Of a stretch of 64,000 nt of DNA, positions 57,407 through 64,000 are shown in pieces. The stretch lies in contig NZ_JAKZGL010000007.1 of NCBI RefSeq assembly GCF_022549355.1, positions 1 to 64,000 on the forward strand. The letters are read 5' to 3'. The position numbers and the translations under genes are program-made. Position 1 is the first letter of the stretch. Each line of letters begins with the position of its first letter. Origin of the DNA: Acinetobacter sp. NIPH 2699 (GTDB lineage: Bacteria; Pseudomonadota; Gammaproteobacteria; Pseudomonadales; Moraxellaceae). The notes under the pieces were generated by a model. The model did not search any database. It worked only from the letters and a program-made list of their open reading frames with translations, and had not been told where the DNA came from.

Positions 57407-60307
57407 ATGACTGACGCTCAATCTGCTCAAAATATCGCAACCACTTACGATCCAACTGAGATCGAAAAAAAATGGTATCAAACTTGGGAACAACAAGGTT
57501 ATTTCAAACCGTCAGGTCAAGGTGAATCATTTTGTATTATGATCCCACCACCGAACGTCACGGGCAGCTTGCATATGGGGCATGGTTTTAACAATGCCAT
57601 CATGGATGCACTGACACGTTACAACCGTATGTCGGGTAAAAATACCTTGTGGCAACCAGGTACAGACCACGCAGGTATTGCAACGCAGATGGTGGTTGAG
57701 CGTCAATTGGGTGCTCAAGGCGTCAGCCGTCATGACTTAGGTCGTGAAAAATTCATCGAAAAAGTTTGGGAATGGAAAGAACAGTCAGGCGGCACCATTA
57801 CACGTCAAATCCGTCGTCTAGGTTCTTCGGTGGATTGGTCACGTGAACGCTTCACCATGGATGAAGGTTTGTCCAATGCGGTAAAAGAAGTCTTTGTAAA
57901 ACTGCATGAAGATGGCTTAATCTACCGTGGCAAACGCCTAGTGAACTGGGACCCGAAACTACAAACTGCGCTTTCTGACCTAGAAGTAGAGTCTGATAAA
58001 GAAGAAGCAGGTTCACTGTGGCACTTCAAATATTTCTTTGAAGATAAAAACCTACGTACACATGATGGTAAAGACCACATCGTGGTTGCCACCACACGTC
58101 CTGAAACATTACTCGGTGATACAGCAGTTGCTGTTGCGCTTGATGATGAGCGTTATACGCACCTTGTTGGTCAGAACATTATCCTGCCAATTACAGGTCG
58201 TGCCGTTCCAATCGTTAAAGATGAATATGTTGATAAAGAATTCGGTACAGGCTGTGTGAAAATCACTCCTGCACATGACTTCAATGACTATGAAGTGGGT
58301 AAACGTTGTGAATTGCCAATTATCAATATCTTCAACAAAAATGCAGAGGTATTGGCTGAGTTTGAATACATCGCCAAAGCAGGTGAGCAAATTTCTAAAA
58401 CCATTTCTGCACCTGCCGACTATGTGGGTTTAGAACGTTTTGTAGCACGTAAAAAATTGGTTGAACAAGCTGAAGCTGAAGGTTGGTTAGACCAAATTCA
58501 ACCGTACACACTGAAACCACCTCGCGGTGACCGTTCAGGTGTAATCGTTGAGCCATTATTAACGGATCAATGGTATGTAAAAATTGCACCATTGGCTGAA
58601 CCTGCAATTAAAGCTGTGAAAGATGGCGATATTAAATTTGTGCCTGAACAATACAGCAACATGTACATGGCGTGGATGAACAACATTCAAGACTGGTGTA
58701 TTTCTCGTCAGTTGTGGTGGGGTCACCGCATTCCAGCTTGGTACGATGCTGAAGGCAATATTTATGTCGGTCGTGACGAAGCTGAAGTCCGTACGAAAAA
58801 CAATATCCCTGCTGAAATTGCATTAAGCCAAGATGAAGACGTATTGGATACTTGGTTCTCCTCTGCGCTTTGGACGTTCTCAACTTTAGGTTGGACTGGC
58901 GATGCAAAGAAAGATGCAGAAAACTATTTCCTCAAGACTTTCCACCCAACAGATGTTTTAGTGACTGGTTTTGACATCATCTTCTTCTGGGTTGCGCGTA
59001 TGATTATGTTTACGATGCATTTCATGAAGAATGAAGATGGTACGCCACAAGTACCGTTTAAAACGGTTTACGTTCACGGTCTGGTTCGTGATGGCGAAGG
59101 TCAGAAAATGTCGAAATCTAAGGGCAACGTACTTGACCCACTCGATTTGATCGATGGTGTAGACCTTGAAGACCTTGTACAAAAACGTACGACGGGTCTG
59201 ATGAATCCAAAGCAAGCAGCGAAGATTGAAAAATCAACGCGTAAAGAATTCCCAGAAGGTATTCAAGCTTACGGTACCGATGCAGTCCGTTTCACTTTCT
59301 GTGCGCTGGCGAATACAGGTCGTGACATTAAGTTCGATATGAAGCGTGTTGAAGGCTATCGTAACTTTGCCAACAAGATCTGGAACGCAACCCGTTTCGT
59401 GATGATGAACTGTGAAAACCAAGAAATCAGTTCTGAAATTCGTCAAGATCTTTGGGAACTGCCTGAACAGTGGATTATAAGCCGTCTGCAAAAAGCAGAA
59501 GCCGCGGTACAACAAGCCTTTGCCACGTATCGTTTAGATTTAGCTGCGCAAGCAATTTACGAATTCATTTGGAATGAATATTGTGACTGGTATGTTGAGT
59601 TAACTAAACCTGTTCTGAACGATGAAAATGTCTCTGTTGAGCGTAAAGCAGAAGTTCGTCGTGTCTTACTTGCAGTGATGGAAGCCTCTTTACGTCTTGC
59701 ACATCCTTTGATGCCGTATTTGACTGAAGAAATTTGGCAAACACTTGCACCGAAACTTGGTATTTCAGGCGAAAGTATTATGCTTGCGCAATACCCTGTT
59801 GCGAACCCTGAGCGTGTAAATGAACAGGCTGAAGCAGACATGCATTGGCTACAAGGTTTGATCGGCGCTGTGCGTAATATTCGTGGTGAAATGGGCTTAG
59901 GTAATGCGCGTTTACTGCCAGTTTTATTGCAAAACACTTCTGATGTTGAGCGTGAACAAATCATTCGTATTGAAGCGTTATTCAAAGCACTCGCAAAAGT
60001 TGAAAGTATTGAGTTCCTAACCAAAGATCAAGAACCACCACTTTCTTGCTCTAGCGTTGTTAGCCATGCATCGGTGTTTGTACCAATGAAAGGCTTAATT
60101 GACCCTAAAGCTGAGCTTGCTCGTTTGCAAAAAGACTTGGATAAAATCCAGAAGCAACACGACCAAATCGCGAGCAAACTTGCAAACGAAGGCTTTGTAT
60201 CTAAAGCACCAGCAGCGGTTGTTGAGGGTGAAAAAGCGAAATTGGCTGAGTTTGCTGACCAGTTGGTGAAAATTAAAGCAAGTATGGAGCAAATTGCTGC
60301 GCTTTAA
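57407..60307 (+). CDS. valS: Valine--tRNA ligase
   Basis: A 966-residue class I synthetase. The HIGH motif is in [18 protein letters not shown], a CP1 editing domain follows, the KMSKS motif is in [14 protein letters not shown], and there is an anticodon-binding domain and a C-terminal coiled coil (about 905-965) typical of ValRS. The start is ATG 57407; an upstream in-frame TTG adds five residues. A TACAAT element sits about 38 bases upstream. It ends just before a strong terminator that also borders the defence insert. Confidence 0.96.
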   Translation: MTDAQSAQNIATTYDPTEIEKKWYQTWEQQGYFKPSGQGESFCIMIPPPNVTGSLHMGHGFNNAIMDALTRYNRMSGKNTLWQPGTDHAGIATQMVVERQLGAQGVSRHDLGREKFIEKVWEWKEQSGGTITRQIRRLGSSVDWSRERFTMDEGLSNAVKEVFVKLHEDGLIYRGKRLVNWDPKLQTALSDLEVESDKEEAGSLWHFKYFFEDKNLRTHDGKDHIVVATTRPETLLGDTAVAVALDDERYTHLVGQNIILPITGRAVPIVKDEYVDKEFGTGCVKITPAHDFNDYEVGKRCELPIINIFNKNAEVLAEFEYIAKAGEQISKTISAPADYVGLERFVARKKLVEQAEAEGWLDQIQPYTLKPPRGDRSGVIVEPLLTDQWYVKIAPLAEPAIKAVKDGDIKFVPEQYSNMYMAWMNNIQDWCISRQLWWGHRIPAWYDAEGNIYVGRDEAEVRTKNNIPAEIALSQDEDVLDTWFSSALWTFSTLGWTGDAKKDAENYFLKTFHPTDVLVTGFDIIFFWVARMIMFTMHFMKNEDGTPQVPFKTVYVHGLVRDGEGQKMSKSKGNVLDPLDLIDGVDLEDLVQKRTTGLMNPKQAAKIEKSTRKEFPEGIQAYGTDAVRFTFCALANTGRDIKFDMKRVEGYRNFANKIWNATRFVMMNCENQEISSEIRQDLWELPEQWIISRLQKAEAAVQQAFATYRLDLAAQAIYEFIWNEYCDWYVELTKPVLNDENVSVERKAEVRRVLLAVMEASLRLAHPLMPYLTEEIWQTLAPKLGISGESIMLAQYPVANPERVNEQAEADMHWLQGLIGAVRNIRGEMGLGNARLLPVLLQNTSDVEREQIIRIEALFKALAKVESIEFLTKDQEPPLSCSSVVSHASVFVPMKGLIDPKAELARLQKDLDKIQKQHDQIASKLANEGFVSKAPAAVVEGEKAKLAEFADQLVKIKASMEQIAAL

Positions 60308-60321
60308 TCTTAATTTGACTC

Positions 60322-60351
60322 AAAAAATCCCCTCGAATGAGGGGATTTTTT
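60322..60351. terminator. Bidirectional terminator between valS and the herA-like gene
   Basis: A perfect stem, AAAAAATCCCCTC / GAGGGGATTTTTT, with a GAAT loop. The last T residues overlap the stop codon of the minus-strand ATPase gene (60350-60352), so the insert ends exactly against the valS terminator. Confidence 0.92.
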
Positions 60352-62122
60352 ATTTCCATTTTTGACAAATAGCTTCAAACTCAATTTCTTTCCACTGCTC
60401 TTTCCATAGCGTCCAATATGGAATATCACTAGAAGATGGTTCAGGATCACAACGATCTATAGTTACGATTGATGGAAGAACTATAGAGTCTCCAACTAAC
60501 AACGCATCTCCTTGATGTAAACTTGGCAATATGTCGATGATCCCACCTAACGAATCTGGTAAAAGCTTTCTTACATAGTTTTGATCAACTGGGTTTGTAA
60601 GTCTCATCGAGATAAAATTATTACATTGAGAAAAAATTGTTTCAGAAATTTCTGATGGTCTCTGACTGGATAACATTAATGTTATTCCGTATTTTCGCCC
60701 TTCCTTAGCAATACGTTCTATCGCTATCTTTGATGCTCTATATTTAGTTAACTCACTATTAGGAACATACTTGTGAGCTTCTTCGTATACCATTAAAATC
60801 GGCACATCGTTATTAACCACCTCGTCAGGATTAGTTTCGAATCTCTGTCTTTTATAGAAATACCCATAATCAAATATTAATCTAGATATTACAGAAACAG
60901 TAATCGTTAACACTTCAAATGGAACATCACTCAAATCTATGATAGTAATATTAGATTTTTTATCCTCTGAGTAACCAATAATATTTCTTAGGACATCAAC
61001 GAAATTTGAATTTTGAAGAGTTGGATCAAAAATAAATTTCAATCTATCTTGCCTAATTTTCTCTTCTATACGGTTAAAAAACTTATCTAAAGTTCCTTCA
61101 GCATATAACCCTTTATTAATATTCTGACTTTTTGTTGGGAAAAATTTATGCCTAGTCAAAAAGTAGTTTTTTATCTTTTCTATATCATTTTCAAAAGTTA
61201 TTCCCATAGAAGCATCTGCTCCGCCATCTGATTTTATAGAGTAACTTCCGTCATCGATCATACATAATTCATTATTTTTTGAATTTTTAGTTTCATTTTT
61301 TAAATTAAACAATGCATTAACTACTTCATCTAAATTAAATTTTATAGGGGTATCATAGGAAATATTCTGAACACCCTCATTATTAATCTCCTTATTAATA
61401 GTTACCAACTTTCTAAACACCGATGACTGATTATAATTATCTCTCTCTCCTGTATCTAAAAGAATTTCTTCAAGCTCATCACTATTAAGCAACCAATATG
61501 GTAATTTCAAAGTATTAATATCTAAAAAATTAGCATTCGGGAATGCACTTTTATATTCAGAATGAATATCAAAAATAATAATATGTGAGTTATTTAAACT
61601 AAAATCCCCATCTTTTGTAGAAATTGCAGTTTGTAAAATTCTGGATAATGTATGTGACTTTCCAGAACCTGTCGATCCTAAAATTGCTATGTGCTTGTTA
61701 AAGAATTTATTACCTTCTATTGGAACATCTATCTGTTTATTGGTACTTAAAGTACAGAATTTCAGTTTTTTATCATCAGGTATTGAACCATAAATAGATT
61801 TGATGTCTTCTATAGTTGCAGGTTCAACATGACGTGGAGGAATTGCGATGGTATCCCCACCTCGGATAAACTGCCCATTATTTAATACACCTAATGGTAA
61901 TGCTTCAATTATATAAATTCTCTCATTACTTTTATCATAACCAATAGAAAAATTCTCTATAATTGCTATTAATATTGCATCATCATTATTTAAAATTTTA
62001 ATATATGAACCTACCTTTAAAGTTTCACCAGCAACCTTAAAGTCATTAAGATTAGTAACTTGTACGATAATTTTATTTGGTCGTACTGAAATAACTTCAG
62101 CCTGATTAACTACTTCACTCAT
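60350..62122 (-). CDS. HerA-type ATPase (probable anti-phage defence)
   Basis: A 590-residue FtsK/HerA-superfamily ATPase. It has an N-terminal beta-rich HAS-barrel-like part (about 1-105), Walker A GSTGSGKSHT at 149-158, and a long insertion rich in Asn/Lys. Walker B and the catalytic glutamate are in ILMVYEEAHKY (about 442-452), and SSQRP (485-489) gives a sensor/Arg-finger region. Such proteins form hexameric DNA translocases. Its ATG overlaps the stop of the upstream nuclease gene by four bases (ATGA), so the two are translationally coupled. Base composition is far more AT-rich than the neighbours, a sign of transfer. Confidence 0.9.
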   Translation of the reverse strand: MSEVVNQAEVISVRPNKIIVQVTNLNDFKVAGETLKVGSYIKILNNDDAILIAIIENFSIGYDKSNERIYIIEALPLGVLNNGQFIRGGDTIAIPPRHVEPATIEDIKSIYGSIPDDKKLKFCTLSTNKQIDVPIEGNKFFNKHIAILGSTGSGKSHTLSRILQTAISTKDGDFSLNNSHIIIFDIHSEYKSAFPNANFLDINTLKLPYWLLNSDELEEILLDTGERDNYNQSSVFRKLVTINKEINNEGVQNISYDTPIKFNLDEVVNALFNLKNETKNSKNNELCMIDDGSYSIKSDGGADASMGITFENDIEKIKNYFLTRHKFFPTKSQNINKGLYAEGTLDKFFNRIEEKIRQDRLKFIFDPTLQNSNFVDVLRNIIGYSEDKKSNITIIDLSDVPFEVLTITVSVISRLIFDYGYFYKRQRFETNPDEVVNNDVPILMVYEEAHKYVPNSELTKYRASKIAIERIAKEGRKYGITLMLSSQRPSEISETIFSQCNNFISMRLTNPVDQNYVRKLLPDSLGGIIDILPSLHQGDALLVGDSIVLPSIVTIDRCDPEPSSSDIPYWTLWKEQWKEIEFEAICQKWK

Positions 62123-63348
62123 ACCAAAATCCCTTTCAAATAATCATAATTTTTAAAATATACTTTTATACTTCCATTAATATTTGCATATGGTGTATTG
62201 GAAAAGAATTCATATATATTTAAATTTCTAGGTTTTTTTTCAATAACAACACCCAATTCATCCATATTATTTATAATTTTCAACTTTGCTCGATATTGAC
62301 TTTCCTTCTCAACAATATCTCTTAAAAATAAATTAACATCAAAATTTGCTCCCCTATAATAATAGCCATCCTCAAAAAAATATCCATCATTAATCAAATC
62401 ACTTTTAAGCCTGAGTAAACTATCTTCTTCTATTTGATGAACGTAAATAAATGGACAAAATTTGTCAGGCTCTCTAACCGTTCGACCACTACTTGACCAC
62501 TTATCGCTTATAGATTTAACCAATTCAAGTAATTCATTATCCTGAAGATTACTTTTATCAATTAAAAAAAATCGACTTTTAGGTGATTGAGAATCAGAAA
62601 AATATTTATTTTTAATCATTCGACAGTAATTAACCATTTCTTTCTTATTAGCAAACCAAAAATCAAAAAGAATATCTTTTGAATCTCTTAAACTTGACAA
62701 AAAATGACGCTTAGTTATATTTCGGTCCGATTCATTTTTTGATTTTGCCAAATTCCTTATCATATAAAGACTTTTACTATAAAAAAACTCAGCATCACTG
62801 CTAGAACTCAACCCTATTTGAATAATTTTATTAATAATTTGACTATGCTGTTCTTCCAAAGTTGGAGCTTCAATATTTATTTCTAATTGTAATAAAAATT
62901 TTTCTAAATCCTCATCCTCTACACCTAGATCAGTATGAATTTCAGTTGTCTCACTAGGCTTAGCATCGGTTCCCCTTGTAACAGTAGTTAAAAAAACTGT
63001 TTTTAGATCTTCAACAGTTAAGGGTTTAGCTAATCGCTCATGTCCACTTCGATAATGACCATAAAGCTTATACTTTATTAATTGATTATTATTTCTTAAT
63101 CTTTCAGAGAAATCTTTGACCATCCATCCAATAGCATCTTTTATAATCGAGGGTTGAAAATCACTTTCTTGATAGTATTTACATTGAATTGCAATAGTTT
63201 CACCATCACTACCTGTAATATCAATATCTTCCACTCCCTCAATTGTAAAGATACTTTCCTCATCATGTATATTTAAAATTTGAAGAATCGTATTATCAAA
63301 TTGAAACAAATAACCACGAATCGTATCTATTGCTTGTCTACTTGCCAT
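62119..63348 (-). CDS. Predicted PD-(D/E)xK nuclease, DUF4297-like, HerA partner
   Basis: A 409-residue protein. The first 60 residues hold a restriction-endonuclease-like core: helix IDTIRGYLFQFDNTILQIL, then EGVEDIDI (acidic residues 37-43) and IQCKYY (Gln55, Lys57). This is the pattern of Cap4/DUF4297-type nucleases. The remaining 340 residues are helical and charged with no motif I recognise, and I see no SAVED sensor domain. It is encoded directly before a HerA ATPase, as in the known DUF4297-HerA anti-phage pairs. It starts at ATG 63348 in AT-rich sequence with no clear ribosome site. Strong AT bias. Confidence 0.75.
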   Translation of the reverse strand: MASRQAIDTIRGYLFQFDNTILQILNIHDEESIFTIEGVEDIDITGSDGETIAIQCKYYQESDFQPSIIKDAIGWMVKDFSERLRNNNQLIKYKLYGHYRSGHERLAKPLTVEDLKTVFLTTVTRGTDAKPSETTEIHTDLGVEDEDLEKFLLQLEINIEAPTLEEQHSQIINKIIQIGLSSSSDAEFFYSKSLYMIRNLAKSKNESDRNITKRHFLSSLRDSKDILFDFWFANKKEMVNYCRMIKNKYFSDSQSPKSRFFLIDKSNLQDNELLELVKSISDKWSSSGRTVREPDKFCPFIYVHQIEEDSLLRLKSDLINDGYFFEDGYYYRGANFDVNLFLRDIVEKESQYRAKLKIINNMDELGVVIEKKPRNLNIYEFFSNTPYANINGSIKVYFKNYDYLKGILV

Positions 63349-63500
63349 ATTTTTTTAATGAAGTTATGTTTATCTACACTTTATAATATAAAAATCAAAT
63401 AAATTAAAGAAATAGTTAATAAATAAGAACACCAGCGATAAAAACACAATAACATATAAAGTTTGAAAGCTAATCGCTGCTGCTATAAGTTGAATCGAAA
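63349..63500 (-). other. AT-rich spacer upstream of the defence pair
   Basis: About 150 bases of very AT-rich DNA that must hold the operon promoter. A TATAAA-like element lies on the minus strand near 63379-63384, with only a poor -35. A 68-codon frame (63370-63576) that overlaps the J-domain gene is probably spurious. Confidence 0.45.
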
Positions 63501-64000
63501 TCAAAGTACCCCATGCGCCAACAACATCTCTACCCCACTCACCTTCTTCATGTGCTTTAAACGCTCTTTTTCCCATTTCAACTGTTGCTTTAACTCAGCA
63601 CAATCAGCATCTATGGCTTTATATACATCACCAATATGTACGTGTTCCACTTTTACTTTCTTCGCCAACTGAAACGAGTCTAAAATCTCGCTAATTTGAC
63701 TTTCAAGCTGCTGACTCTGTGCATCCAAAGCCAGTTTATAAAACTTCAATTGTTCGGCAGATAATTCTTTCGCCCCTAACCCCTTATTCTGTTCAAGCTG
63801 TAATTGAAGTTTCAATAAATAAAACAAATCCTGCTGTTCATACGCCTGACTTGCCTGTTGGAATAACTCAGTTTTTTCTTCTTTCTTAGACTCATCTTGT
63901 TCTCGGTCGGGATGAATCATCGCAGCAATTTTTAAATACACTGTTTTTAACGACTGCGCTGCCATTTGCTCAGCTTGTTCACGTTTCTGCTGTTGTCTCA
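63501..64000 (-). CDS. J-domain protein, C-terminal part (partial)
   Basis: The frame runs from the right edge to a stop at 63501, at least 166 residues visible. Upstream of the methionine at 63965 the frame continues as a Gln/Lys/Glu-rich stretch, so the real start lies outside the window. A J-domain-like segment, VYLKIAAMIHPDREQDE with its HPD tripeptide, is followed by a helical coil-rich C-terminal region (LLKLQLQLEQ; LDAQSQQLESQISEIL; ELKQQLKWEKERLKHMKK). It is probably a DnaK co-chaperone or a J-like regulator; partner unknown. Confidence 0.8.
   Translation of the reverse strand, partial: RQQQKREQAEQMAAQSLKTVYLKIAAMIHPDREQDESKKEEKTELFQQASQAYEQQDLFYLLKLQLQLEQNKGLGAKELSAEQLKFYKLALDAQSQQLESQISEILDSFQLAKKVKVEHVHIGDVYKAIDADCAELKQQLKWEKERLKHMKKVSGVEMLLAHGVL

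Noticed and set aside
63370..63576. 68-codon minus-strand frame with hydrophobic C-terminal half, overlapping the end of the J-domain gene in another frame
   Set aside because: Starts inside the J-domain coding region and is hydrophobic mainly because the spacer is T-rich on the sense strand. A frameshifted membrane extension of the J-domain protein was considered but has no slippery site or other support.

Overview
The window is chromosomal DNA from an Acinetobacter species. The base composition is AT-rich (roughly 40% GC by eye). The gene order gltA / sdhCDAB / sucAB-lpd / sucCD and an AdeI-AdeJ-AdeK efflux operon whose proteins closely resemble the A. baumannii ones are the main evidence for the genus. 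Protein differences (for example in AdeI and AdeK) suggest a species other than A. baumannii, but I cannot name it. No rRNA, tRNA, insertion sequence, prophage or CRISPR array was seen.

Layout. 1-1178: N-terminus of a large secreted Ig-repeat (Bap/BapA-type) adhesin that runs off the left edge. 1579-5065: a cation/proton antiporter, a zinc metallopeptidase and a DUF808 membrane protein. 5230-9036: trpS, a probable small RNA (Aar-like), and the yqiJ-yqiK flotillin pair. 9111-23144: the TCA-cycle block, with sucD, sucC, lpd, sucB, sucA, sdhB, sdhA, sdhD and sdhC on the minus strand and gltA divergent from sdhC across a 900-base spacer. 23220-28799: DUF1289 protein, tRNA hydroxylase TrhO, DedA protein, thiopurine methyltransferase, a LysR/LysE divergent pair and two small conserved proteins. 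29146-35778: rpoD, the ybeD-lipB lipoylation pair, an SCP2-domain protein, an iron alcohol dehydrogenase and an amino-acid permease. 35851-47234: a flavodoxin/HxlR divergent pair around a palindromic operator, trmL, cysG, serS, an RsiV-like lipoprotein, lolA, pirin, rpmA-rplU, ispB and a large membrane protein of the so-called site-specific recombinase family. 47314-53897: a PAP2 phosphatase followed by adeIJK, behind a promoter overlapped by a 24-base palindrome. 53980-57155: two YbjQ-type proteins, a short-chain dehydrogenase and two tandem paralogues of unknown family. 57407-60307: valS. 60350-63348: an AT-rich two-gene insert encoding a HerA-type ATPase and a PD-(D/E)xK-like nuclease, which is a probable anti-phage system. 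63501-64000: a J-domain protein running off the right edge.

How the parts work together. The central block encodes most of the oxidative TCA cycle from citrate synthase through 2-oxoglutarate dehydrogenase, succinyl-CoA synthetase and succinate dehydrogenase. LipB supplies octanoyl groups for the lipoyl domain of SucB. IspB makes the quinone side chain that succinate dehydrogenase needs. CysG makes sirohaem. The strongest candidates for new biology are the HerA/nuclease pair squeezed between the valS terminator and the J-domain gene, the palindrome controlling PAP2-adeIJK, the CU-rich small RNA between trpS and yqiJ, the structured sdhB-sucA spacer, and the pair of tandem unknown proteins beside valS.
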